13,193 nt of DNA from RSA11 sp965652565 (lineage in GTDB: Bacteria > Actinomycetota > Thermoleophilia > Solirubrobacterales > 70-9), in the NCBI GenBank assembly GCA_965652565.1, contig CBFGWL010000080.1, forward strand, positions 1 to 13,193. The letters are read 5' to 3'. The notes below the pieces were generated by a model that saw only the letters and a list, made by a program, of their open reading frames with translations, searched no databases and was not told where the DNA came from. Below are positions 6,785-12,965 of this stretch, piece by piece (the stretch's first letter is position 1; every line of letters starts with the position of its first letter). Both the position numbers and the translations under genes were made by a program.

Positions 6785-7982
6785 CCGATACAGCGACCCC
6801 GGCCGCGACCGCGGCGCGGCCGTTCGAGCCCATCCCGACCTGCTGCGAGCGCTGCAGCTGCTTGCCCTCGGTCTGGAGGGCCGGCGCGATCATCACCTCG
6901 GCGCGCTGGAAGTCGCGGATGTCCTCGTAGCCGCAGGTGGCCATCGAGGTCCGCAGCGCGCCCATCAGGTTGAAGGTGCCGTCGTTCTCGTGCGCGGGAC
7001 CCAGGAGGATCTCCTCGAGCGTGCCGTCCTGGCGCGTCGCGACCCGCGTGCCGCGCGGCAGCGACGGGTGGAAGGTCGCCATGCCCCAGTGGAACCCGCG
7101 GCCCGGCGCCTCCTTGGCGCGCGCCAGCGGCGAGCCGATCATCACGGCGTCGGCGCCGCAGGCGATCGCCTTGGAGACGTCGCCCCCCGTGCGCATGCCG
7201 CCGTCGGCGATCACGTTGCAGTACTCGCCCGTCTCGAGCATGTGCTGCGAGCGCGCCGCGGCGACGTCGGCGATCGCGGTCGCCTGCGGCACGCCGATCC
7301 CCAGCACGCCGCGCGTGGTACACGCCGCGCCCGGACCGACGCCGACGAGGACGCCGACGGCGCCGGTGCGCATCAGGTGCAGACCCGTCGAGTACGAGGC
7401 GCAGCCGCCGGCGACGACCGGGACCGGCACCTCGGCGATGAACTCCTTGAGGTTGAGCGGCTCGGAGCGCGTCGAGACGTGCTCGGCGGAGATCACCGTG
7501 CCCTGGATGACCAGGATGTCGAGCCCGGCCTCGAGCGCGACCTCGTAGTACTCGGTGACGCGCTGCGGGGTGAGCGACGCGGCCGCGACGACGCCGGCCG
7601 CCTTGATCTCCTCGATCCGCTGCGCCATGAGCTCCGGCTTGAGCGGCTCCGTGTAGATCTCCTGCATGAGCCGGGTGGCGCGCTCCGGCGGGGCGGCGGC
7701 GATCTCGGCCAGCCGCTCCTCGGCGTTCTCGTAGCGCGACCAGATGCCCTCGAGGTTGAGGACGCCGAGCCCGCCGAGGCGGCCCAGTTCGATCGCGGTG
7801 GCCGGGCTCACGACCCCGTCCATGGCGGAGGCCAGACAGGGCAGCTCGAACCGATAGGGACCCAGATTCCAGGTGATGTCGACGTCGTCCGGGTCGCGCG
7901 TGCGCCTCGACGGAACGATCGCGATGTCGTCGAAGCCGTAAGCCCGTCGACCCTTCTTGCCCCTACCGATCTCGACTTCCAC
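6777..7982 (-). CDS. guaB3: GuaB3-family IMP dehydrogenase
   Basis: IMP dehydrogenase oxidises IMP to XMP with NAD+. This is the GuaB3 branch: 401 residues, no CBS domains between the barrel strands, start AYGFDDIAIVPSRRT. The catalytic cysteine is C221 in GPGAACTTR, where canonical IMPDH has GPGSICTTR. The phosphate-site DGG is D260-G262 (IADGGMRTGGDV) and the late GALRTSMATCGY block is present. GTG 7982 is the only possible start, as an in-frame TGA lies three codons upstream; AAGGAG lies 10 bases before it. guaA follows with an 8-base overlap. In mycobacteria guaB3 sits beside a canonical guaB2; none is visible here. Direct coupling to guaA favours real IMP dehydrogenase activity, which I recall has been shown for cyanobacterial GuaB3. 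A regulatory or divergent role remains possible. Confidence 0.92.
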   Translation of the reverse strand: MEVEIGRGKKGRRAYGFDDIAIVPSRRTRDPDDVDITWNLGPYRFELPCLASAMDGVVSPATAIELGRLGGLGVLNLEGIWSRYENAEERLAEIAAAPPERATRLMQEIYTEPLKPELMAQRIEEIKAAGVVAAASLTPQRVTEYYEVALEAGLDILVIQGTVISAEHVSTRSEPLNLKEFIAEVPVPVVAGGCASYSTGLHLMRTGAVGVLVGVGPGAACTTRGVLGIGVPQATAIADVAAARSQHMLETGEYCNVIADGGMRTGGDVSKAIACGADAVMIGSPLARAKEAPGRGFHWGMATFHPSLPRGTRVATRQDGTLEEILLGPAHENDGTFNLMGALRTSMATCGYEDIRDFQRAEVMIAPALQTEGKQLQRSQQVGMGSNGRAAVAAGVAVSDD

Positions 7983-8009
7983 CCGTGCTCATCTCCTTCT
8001 CGATTGAAG

Positions 8010-8116
8010 CGTCCAGGCTACGTCCGGTCGCGGACGAAAAAAGCCCCTCCGGGAGGGGCTCAAAAGCCGCAATTTGCGGTGCTGCGACCTCGTGCTCCAA
8101 GGTCTCAGCGATGATA
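8010..8116 (-). promoter_or_regulatory. Structured leader candidate upstream of guaB3
   Basis: Read on the minus strand, a -10-like TATCAT (8116-8111) is followed by a chain of hairpins. The first is a 29-base stem-loop with GCTG/CAGC and GACCT/AGGTC arms (8109-8081). Next is the palindrome CCGCAAATTGCGG (8079-8067), then a strong terminator (8060-8037), then a perfect CGTCCG-CGAC-CGGACG hairpin (8036-8021). A second GGACG copy (8014-8010) could compete for the CGTCC arm. The guaB3 Shine-Dalgarno sequence follows. This could be an attenuator controlling guaB3-guaA, or merely the 3' end of the pfkB transcript plus an independent guaB3 promoter. It matches no riboswitch class I recognise. Confidence 0.4.
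8037..8060 (-). terminator. Intrinsic terminator between pfkB and guaB3
   Basis: On the minus strand an 8-bp stem AGCCCCTC/GAGGGGCT (8060-8053 with 8049-8042) with a three-base loop is followed by six T residues (8042-8037, the first T belonging to the stem). This is the best intrinsic terminator in the window. It lies about 120 bases past the pfkB stop and 54 bases before the guaB3 start. The plus-strand reading lacks a T-tract. Confidence 0.88.
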
Positions 8117-8178
8117 ACAGCGGTAAACCGGGCGACCCGGGCTCCACGATGTGCGTTTTGGGGTCCCGGAGCAGCGCC

Positions 8179-9138
8179 CTAGGCGACGCCCGCGGGAACC
8201 TCGGACTCGCGCACCTCGACGCGGTTCAGCAGGCGTTCGGCCTCGCGGCGATCGAGGGTGCCGGCGCCGAAGTGCTGGGTGGACTCGGCGCCGCACGCGA
8301 CCCCGAACGCCAGGCAGTCGCGCGGGTTGCCGCCGTCGTAGCGCGCGGCCACGTAGCCGGCGAGGAAGGCGTCGCCGGAGCCGACCGTCGAGACGGGGTC
8401 GAGCTGCTCGATCGAGACCTCGTAGCGACGGCGCTCGGAGCCCGTGCCGACGATCGCAGCGCAACCCGACGGCAGCGTGATGATCGCCTCCCCCGCGCCC
8501 ATCTCGATGAGCGCGCTCAGGCCCGCGGCGCGGTCGTCGTCGTCGTTGAACTCGTGGCCCACGGCCTCCTCGGCCTCCACCTGGTTGGGGGCGACGACGT
8601 CGGGCGCTGCGCGCAGCCCGGCGCGCATCGGCTCGCCGTCGGTGTCGAGGATCGTGACCAGGCCGAGCCCGCGCAGCGCCTGCGTGAGGCGGATGTACAC
8701 CTCGGGCTCGACGCCGGGCGGGACGCTCCCCGCGAGGACGCACATCCGGGCGCCCTGCGCGAGGTAGAGCAGCTTCTCGACGAACCGGTCGATCTCCTCG
8801 GCGGTGACCTCGGGGCCGCGCTCGTTGATCTCCGTCTGCTCGTTGGAGGTCGGGTCGACGACCGCGAGGTTCGTGCGCGAGTTGCCGTGGATGCGGGTGA
8901 AGTCGTTGAGGATCGACTCCTCGGCGAGCCGCTCGAGGATGCGCGTGCCGGTCGGCCCGCCGGCGAGGCCGGTGGCGATCACGGGGCGGCCGAGCAGCTT
9001 GAGCGCGCGGGCGACGTTCACTCCCTTGCCGCCGGCCACGGTGCGCGATTCCACGGCGCGGTGCCGCTGGCCGAGGCGGAAGTTGGGAACGGCGACCGTG
9101 CGGTCGATGGCAGCGTTGAGTGTGACGGTGAGAATCAC
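8179..9138 (-). CDS. pfkB: PfkB-family sugar kinase, probably 1-phosphofructokinase type
   Basis: Ribokinase/PfkB fold kinase that phosphorylates a sugar phosphate with ATP. The N-terminus MILTVTLNAAIDRTVAVPNF is typical of the 1-phosphofructokinase/tagatose-6-phosphate kinase subgroup. PfkB signature 1 is GGKGVNVAR (36-44), the PNQVEAEE segment is at ~184-191, and signature 2 DPVSTVGSGDAFLAGY (247-262) holds the catalytic base D256. The length of 319 is normal. The start is GTG 9138; no Shine-Dalgarno site is evident, and the dacA stop lies 45 bases upstream, so it is probably the last gene of the hupB-pyrF-lysM-dacA transcript. No fructose PTS or transporter gene is in the window, so fructose-1-phosphate, fructose-6-phosphate and tagatose-6-phosphate all remain possible substrates. 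Confidence 0.85.
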   Translation of the reverse strand: MILTVTLNAAIDRTVAVPNFRLGQRHRAVESRTVAGGKGVNVARALKLLGRPVIATGLAGGPTGTRILERLAEESILNDFTRIHGNSRTNLAVVDPTSNEQTEINERGPEVTAEEIDRFVEKLLYLAQGARMCVLAGSVPPGVEPEVYIRLTQALRGLGLVTILDTDGEPMRAGLRAAPDVVAPNQVEAEEAVGHEFNDDDDRAAGLSALIEMGAGEAIITLPSGCAAIVGTGSERRRYEVSIEQLDPVSTVGSGDAFLAGYVAARYDGGNPRDCLAFGVACGAESTQHFGAGTLDRREAERLLNRVEVRESEVPAGVA

Positions 9139-9183
9139 GGCGTGTGGACGCTCGCCGCGGGGAGCGGCAGGGGTTAGTCGAGG

Positions 9184-10398
9184 CTACCCCCTCCTCCGCC
9201 GGGCTGCAGCTACGAGTGCTATCAGGATCAGGCCGCCGACTGCAACCACCCCGAGCCAGACGACCGCGCGGCCGCCCGGCAACGCCGAATCGACCCGGTC
9301 GACGATGGTCGCCGCGCTCACGCTGCGCGCGGCCACGAGCCCGGCGCTGCCCACACGCTCGCCGTCGAGGAACACCGTCACCCGGCCGAGCGCGTCGCCC
9401 TCGGCGATCGGTCCGTCGACCTCGTCGGGGGCGCGCACGCGCGTCTCGATCTCCTGGTCGTCGCGGGCGACGACGCGCACGGCGCGCGCGGCGCGCAGGG
9501 CCAGCGTCTCCTCGCGGAACGCCAGGGGCACGTCGGCGAACGACGCGCCCCGCTTCACGGGCGTGCGGCGCTTGTACAGCGAGGCGCCGTAGCGCAAGAG
9601 CTCGAGGGAGGCGGCGTTGCGGGCGTCCTCGCTGGGCGCGCCCATGACCACGGAGATGAGCGGCACCCCACGACGCTCGCCCGAGGCGACGAGCACGTAG
9701 TCGGCGGCGAGGTTGTAGCCGGTCTTCACGCCGTCCACCCACGGGACCGTGCGCACGAGGGTGTTGCGGTTGACGGCGGTGCGCGGGACCTGCCCGCCGG
9801 TGAGCTCGATCTGCGGCGTGTCGACGATCTTGCGGAAGAGGCGGTCCTTGCGCAGGACGCTCGCGAGGCGCGCCAGGTCGCGCGGGCTGGAGACGTTGCC
9901 GGGGTCGAGGCCGATCGGGTCCACGTAGCGGGTGTCGGTGAGGCCCAGAGAGGAGGCCGCGGAGTTCATGCGCTTGACGAACGCCTGCGAGGAGCCCGAG
10001 ACCGCCTTGGCGAGGGCGGCGGCCGCGTCGTTGCCCGACGAGAGCAAGAGCCCGTAGAGCAGGTCGCGGACCGTCACGCGCTCGCCCGCGCGCAGGCCCA
10101 TCACCGACTCCACCGGGTTCGCGCGATAGCGCGGTGCGGTGACGACGTCGCCGGGCCGCAGCTCGTTGAGCGCGATATACGCGGTCATCAGCTTGGTCGC
10201 GCTCGCCATCGGGGCGGCGCGCTGCGGCGTGCGCTTGGCGAGCACGTCGCCCTCGCGCTCGTCGACCAGGACCCAGCTCTCGGCCGGCAGGTTCTTGGGC
10301 GGAGCCTGCGCTGCTGCCGGCGCCGGCAGCAGCGCCAGAACGAGCGCTGCGAGCGCCGCGAGCGGCGCGGCGCGGACGCGGCGCGGCCGGGGCCTCAG
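9184..10398 (-). CDS. dacA: D-alanyl-D-alanine carboxypeptidase (DacA/PBP5-like) with apparent CTG start
   Basis: Low-molecular-weight penicillin-binding protein that trims the terminal D-Ala from peptidoglycan stem peptides outside the membrane. Active-site motifs are S66-A-T-K69, S121-G-N123 and K225-T-G227. A C-terminal segment (~378-398, AVVWLGVVAVGGLILIALVAAA) followed by RRRRG is a membrane anchor in place of the usual amphipathic helix. The start is CTG 10398: it begins an ideal signal peptide (basic RPRPRRVR, hydrophobic APLAALAALVLALL, cleavage near AAA-Q), and no in-frame ATG, GTG or TTG exists in the ~100 bases upstream or before the mature domain. The CTG overlaps the LysM gene's stop as CTGA, implying coupled translation or reinitiation. 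An open frame continues upstream into lysM and pyrF but is out of frame with them and coding there is implausible. 404 residues. Confidence 0.9.
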   Translation of the reverse strand: MRPRPRRVRAAPLAALAALVLALLPAPAAAQAPPKNLPAESWVLVDEREGDVLAKRTPQRAAPMASATKLMTAYIALNELRPGDVVTAPRYRANPVESVMGLRAGERVTVRDLLYGLLLSSGNDAAAALAKAVSGSSQAFVKRMNSAASSLGLTDTRYVDPIGLDPGNVSSPRDLARLASVLRKDRLFRKIVDTPQIELTGGQVPRTAVNRNTLVRTVPWVDGVKTGYNLAADYVLVASGERRGVPLISVVMGAPSEDARNAASLELLRYGASLYKRRTPVKRGASFADVPLAFREETLALRAARAVRVVARDDQEIETRVRAPDEVDGPIAEGDALGRVTVFLDGERVGSAGLVAARSVSAATIVDRVDSALPGGRAVVWLGVVAVGGLILIALVAAARRRRG

Positions 10399-10709
10399 CG
10401 GAGCTTGATGACCTGGCCCGCGTTCAGGACGCGCGGATCGAGGTCCGGGTTCTTGCGGATGATCCGGTCGATCGGTACGCCGGTCTTCTCGGCGATCCCG
10501 CTGAGCGTGTCGCCGCTCTCGACCACGTACTCGGCCGGCTTCTTCTTCTTGGCCTTTTTGCTTTCGCCGTCGTCGTTGTTGCGAGCCGCCGCGGGTCGCT
10601 GGCGCTGCGGATCCGGGTCCTCCGAGGCGCTCATCGTGTCGGCGACGAGCGCCACCACCGCGCCCACGCATGCGATCAACGCGAGCGGGACGAGGATCCG
10701 CGCCGTCAT
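10395..10709 (-). CDS. Small membrane-anchored LysM-domain protein
   Basis: LysM domains bind N-acetylglucosamine-containing glycan such as peptidoglycan. This 104-residue protein has one N-terminal membrane segment (residues ~4-23, RILVPLALIACVGAVVALVA), a charged linker with a KKAKKKK run (51-57), and a single LysM domain (59-104: AEYVVESGDTLSGIAEKTGV ... NPDLDPRVLNAGQVIKLR). No catalytic domain is present. I chose ATG 10709 because a strong GGGAGGGGGG lies six bases upstream; in-frame starts at 10748 and 10826 would add tails without motifs, and the latter enters the pyrF end. The stop overlaps the dacA CTG start, so it probably recruits or positions the carboxypeptidase at the wall; that partnership is inference from gene order. 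Confidence 0.87.
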   Translation of the reverse strand: MTARILVPLALIACVGAVVALVADTMSASEDPDPQRQRPAAARNNDDGESKKAKKKKPAEYVVESGDTLSGIAEKTGVPIDRIIRKNPDLDPRVLNAGQVIKLR

Positions 10710-10776
10710 CCGAGACCCCCCTCCCTGTTTTGTCGCTGAACTCGCCATGGGATGACCCCATCTTGGAGCCAGCTCG

Positions 10777-10805
10777 ATGGTACCCCGCCCGCATCCGCTC
10801 GCTAA
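10777..10805 (-). promoter_or_regulatory. Weak promoter candidate for lysM-dacA
   Basis: TTAGCG (10805-10800) and TACCAT (10782-10777) are spaced 17 bases and precede the LysM start by about 68 bases, in the 92-base gap after pyrF. Both boxes are poor matches, so read-through from hupB-pyrF is equally likely. The gap also has a short ATGGG/CCCAT hairpin (10747-10761). Confidence 0.22.
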
Positions 10806-11704
10806 CCCGAGGGCGCGCCGCGGCAAGCGGCTTCCCAGACCTCTTCGCGCAGGCGCTCGGCGGCGGCACGGGGATCGTCGGCGCCGGCAACGGAGCGCGA
10901 CGCGGTGACGATCGCGCTCGCCGGGCCCGCGGCGAACGCGTCCGCGAGGGCCTCAGCGCTGCCGCCCTGCGCGCCGACGCCGGGGAGCAGGAAGATGCTG
11001 CGGGGCATGAGCTCGCGCAGGCGCGCGATATGACGCGGCTCGGTGGCGCCGACGACGGCGCCCATCCCCGAGAGGCCGGACTCGCCGGCGAGCCGGGCCG
11101 CGTGCGCGGCGACGAGCTCGGCGACGCGCTCGTGCAGCGGCGCGTCGGGCGCGGGCAGATCGAAGATGTCGGCGGCACCTGGGTTCGAGGTGCGCACGAG
11201 GACGAAGATGCCCGCGCCCGCCTCGGCGGCGGCGTCGATAAGGGGCGCAAGCGCGTCAGCGCCCAGGATCGGATTGAGGGTGGCCGCGTCGGCGCCCAGG
11301 CCATCCACCTCGCCCCAGGGCGTCGGCGTCGAGCCGAACAGGCCCTGGGCGTAGGCGCGCGCGCTCACCGGAACGTCGCCGCGCTTGCCGTCGGCGATCA
11401 CGAGCAGGCCGTGCTCGCGCGCCGCGCCGGCGACGCGCTCGAGGGCGGCCCAGCCGGGCGCACCCAGGCGTTCGAAGCAGGCGAGCTGGAGCTTGGCCGC
11501 CACGCATGCCGGGGCCGCGGCGGCGAGCACCTGCTCGCACCACGCGGCCACGGCGGCGCCCGCACGCTCGGGCGGGGTGTCGCCCGGCGCGTCCGGGAAC
11601 GCCTCCCCCGCTACGGCGGGGTCGGGGTCAAGCCCCACGCAGACCTGGCTGCGGCGCTCGTCAACGAGCGCCGCAAGCCGGTCCGCGAAGGTTGGGGTGC
11701 TCAG
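10802..11704 (-). CDS. pyrF: Orotidine 5'-phosphate decarboxylase, type 2, with apparent CTG start
   Basis: PyrF decarboxylates OMP to UMP, the last step of de novo pyrimidine synthesis. The type 2 signature set is present: VGLDPDP near the N-terminus, K71 in AAKLQLACFE, the catalytic DGKRGD with D105, K107 and D110, VRTSNPGA, and the phosphate-binding LLPGVGAQGG. The first canonical in-frame start is GTG 11638, but it would begin inside VGLDP and delete the conserved FADRLAALVDERRSQVC helix. Reading upstream the frame is open to CTG 11704, which gives the natural N-terminus (M)STPTFADRL and a family-typical 300 residues. That CTG overlaps the hupB stop as CTGA, with AAGG-type purines just before. 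A sequencing error turning ATGA into CTGA is the main alternative, but the same arrangement occurs at lysM-dacA. Confidence 0.93.
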   Translation of the reverse strand: MSTPTFADRLAALVDERRSQVCVGLDPDPAVAGEAFPDAPGDTPPERAGAAVAAWCEQVLAAAAPACVAAKLQLACFERLGAPGWAALERVAGAAREHGLLVIADGKRGDVPVSARAYAQGLFGSTPTPWGEVDGLGADAATLNPILGADALAPLIDAAAEAGAGIFVLVRTSNPGAADIFDLPAPDAPLHERVAELVAAHAARLAGESGLSGMGAVVGATEPRHIARLRELMPRSIFLLPGVGAQGGSAEALADAFAAGPASAIVTASRSVAGADDPRAAAERLREEVWEAACRGAPSG

Positions 11705-11973
11705 CCCTTGACCTTGCTCTTGAGCGCGGCGCCCGCGGAGAACTTGGGCACGCGCCCGCCGGCGATCGTGATGCGCTCACCGGTACGGGGGTTGACGCCC
11801 TGACGCGGGCCACGCTCGGCTACCGAGAACTTGCCGAAGCCGGTGAAGTTGACCTCACCGCCGTTGGCGAGCGTGTCAGCGATGCCGTCGAGCACCGCGT
11901 CAACAGCGTCGGCGGCGGCCTTCTTCGAGTCGAAGCTGCCGGCGATCTGCTCGACGAACTCAGCCTTGGTCAC
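11701..11973 (-). CDS. hupB: HU-family DNA-binding protein
   Basis: HU is a small dimeric nucleoid protein that bends and compacts DNA. The 90-residue sequence covers the whole fold: MTKAEFVEQIA opening, the DGIADTLANGGEVNFTGFGKF core, and the DNA-binding arm GPRQGVNPRTGERITI with the conserved N-P pair at its tip, ending VPKFSAGAALKSKVKG. It lacks the Lys/Ala-rich tail of mycobacterial HupB. The start is GTG 11973, preceded by a strong AGGAGG seven bases upstream. It is the first gene of the minus-strand run and its stop overlaps the pyrF start. Confidence 0.95.
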   Translation of the reverse strand: MTKAEFVEQIAGSFDSKKAAADAVDAVLDGIADTLANGGEVNFTGFGKFSVAERGPRQGVNPRTGERITIAGGRVPKFSAGAALKSKVKG

Positions 11974-12009
11974 TACGAATCCTCCTGTGTCGTCTTAGGG
12001 ATTCGGGGC

Positions 12010-12069
12010 AACATAACAGCGCCGTGCGACGCATTTTTCGCACCCTAATGCGGTTTGTCGCCATATCAA
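12010..12069 (-). promoter_or_regulatory. hupB promoter region with inverted repeat
   Basis: Two -10 candidates are visible on the minus strand: TATGTT (12015-12010), similar to TATNNT elements before guaB3 and rplM, and TAGGGT (12047-12042), which has a good -35, TTGATA (12069-12064), at 16 bases. Between and across them lies a perfect inverted repeat GTGCGA-N8-TCGCAC (12024-12043), which would overlap either promoter and could be an operator or an RNA hairpin. Confidence 0.45.
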
Positions 12070-12159
12070 GCCCCCAGGTTCTCGGCGGTCCTCCAGCGAG
12101 CTGACCCGAAGCGTTCCCGCGGGCTCCCTCCCGGTGGCTCGCGGGCCCCGACCCGCCTC

Positions 12160-12165
12160 TACGAT
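12160..12165 (+). promoter_or_regulatory. -10-like TACGAT ahead of acyltransferase gene
   Basis: TACGAT fits TANNNT and ends 10 bases before ATG 12176, with no Shine-Dalgarno sequence in between, suggesting a leaderless or very short-leader mRNA. It is divergent from the hupB promoter. Confidence 0.4.
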
Positions 12166-12175
12166 TCGCGCGCTC

Positions 12176-12934
12176 ATGCTGGACGTGCTGCGGAGAATCG
12201 TCGGCCTGTGGCGCCGGGCACGGTTCGAGCTCTGGGTGCTCGAACTGCGGCTGCGCCTGCGCGCGGCCGGCGGCAAGCTGCGCGTGGAGGCGCCGCACGG
12301 CGCGGTCCTCGAGGAGCGGCCCGCGGTCAAGGCCTATCCGCAGGGCAAGGGCGACGGCACGTTCGAGCTGCGCATCGGGCGCGGCGTGCGCATCGGGCGC
12401 GGGTTCGCGCTCGAGATCTCAGCGCGCGATGACAACGCCCTGGAGATCGGGGACGACTCGCTGCTCATGGACGGCGTGCGCCTCTTCTTCCGCGGCGGGC
12501 GCATCAAGCTCGGCGCGCGCTGCAACCTGCGCGACGGCGTGTGGCTCAAGTCCGACGGCGAGCTGCTCATCGGCGACGACGTCCCGATCGCGCAGAACTC
12601 CGCGGTGCACTGCACGGAGCGCATCGAGTTCGCCGACTACGTCGGCCTCGCCGAGCGCGTGACCGTGCTCGACTCCGACCACGGTTTCGACGGCAGCGAC
12701 ACCTACTTCCGCGACCAGCCGCTCCACGTCGAGCCCACGACGATCGACCGCAACACGTTCGTCGCGGCGGGCGCCGTGATCCTCCGCGGCGCTCGAATCG
12801 GCCGCAACTGCCTGGTCGCCGCGAACGCGGTGGTTCGCGGCGGCTACTACGAGGCCGGCTCGATCATCGCGGGAATCCCGGCGAAGGTCGTGCAGACGCG
12901 CGGCAAGGAGCCGGGCGCGCCGCGCGAAACCTGA
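12176..12934 (+). CDS. Left-handed beta-helix acyltransferase (O-acetyltransferase-like)
   Basis: Hexapeptide-repeat acyltransferases usually move an acetyl group from acetyl-CoA onto a sugar. The 252-residue protein has a basic amphipathic N-terminus (MLDVLRRIVGLWRRARFELW), then imperfect hexapeptide turns from ~65 to 235 (IGRGVRIGRG, IKLGARCNLRDGVWL, LLIGDDVPIAQNSAVH, IEFADYVGLAERV, and after an inserted loop, IDRNTFVAAGAVILRGARIG), closing with the family tail AGIPAKVV. The probable catalytic histidine is H169 in LDSDHGF. This resembles the WbbJ/maltose O-acetyltransferase group used in capsule and cell-wall glycan decoration. ATG 12176 was chosen over GTG 12134 because the upstream residues are low-complexity and a -10-like element lies just ahead. 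No neighbouring glycan gene directly adjoins it, so the acceptor is unknown. Confidence 0.86.
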   Translation: MLDVLRRIVGLWRRARFELWVLELRLRLRAAGGKLRVEAPHGAVLEERPAVKAYPQGKGDGTFELRIGRGVRIGRGFALEISARDDNALEIGDDSLLMDGVRLFFRGGRIKLGARCNLRDGVWLKSDGELLIGDDVPIAQNSAVHCTERIEFADYVGLAERVTVLDSDHGFDGSDTYFRDQPLHVEPTTIDRNTFVAAGAVILRGARIGRNCLVAANAVVRGGYYEAGSIIAGIPAKVVQTRGKEPGAPRET

Positions 12935-12965
12935 GGCCGGGACCGGGCGGCGTGTTCCGGGCTGA

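Noticed and set aside
7963..7992. Nine-codon upstream frame (ATG at 7992) overlapping the guaB3 start
   Set aside because: The Shine-Dalgarno AAGGAG directly touches this ATG, too close for use, while its spacing to GTG 7982 is acceptable; no sign of a regulatory peptide.
6990..8114. Plus-strand 374-residue open frame opposite guaB3
   Set aside because: Antisense reading with repetitive Arg/Asp content; GuaB3 on the other strand has intact catalytic motifs.
8105..9742. Minus-strand 545-residue open frame over pfkB and the end of dacA
   Set aside because: Its Arg-rich composition is typical of an off-frame reading of GC-rich genes; the PfkB and DacA frames have full family motifs.
10399..11304. 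Upstream extension of the dacA frame to an ATG at 11304, giving a 706-residue protein
   Set aside because: This part overlaps pyrF and lysM in another frame, is low-complexity Arg/Ser/Pro sequence, and would bury the DacA signal peptide in the middle of the protein.
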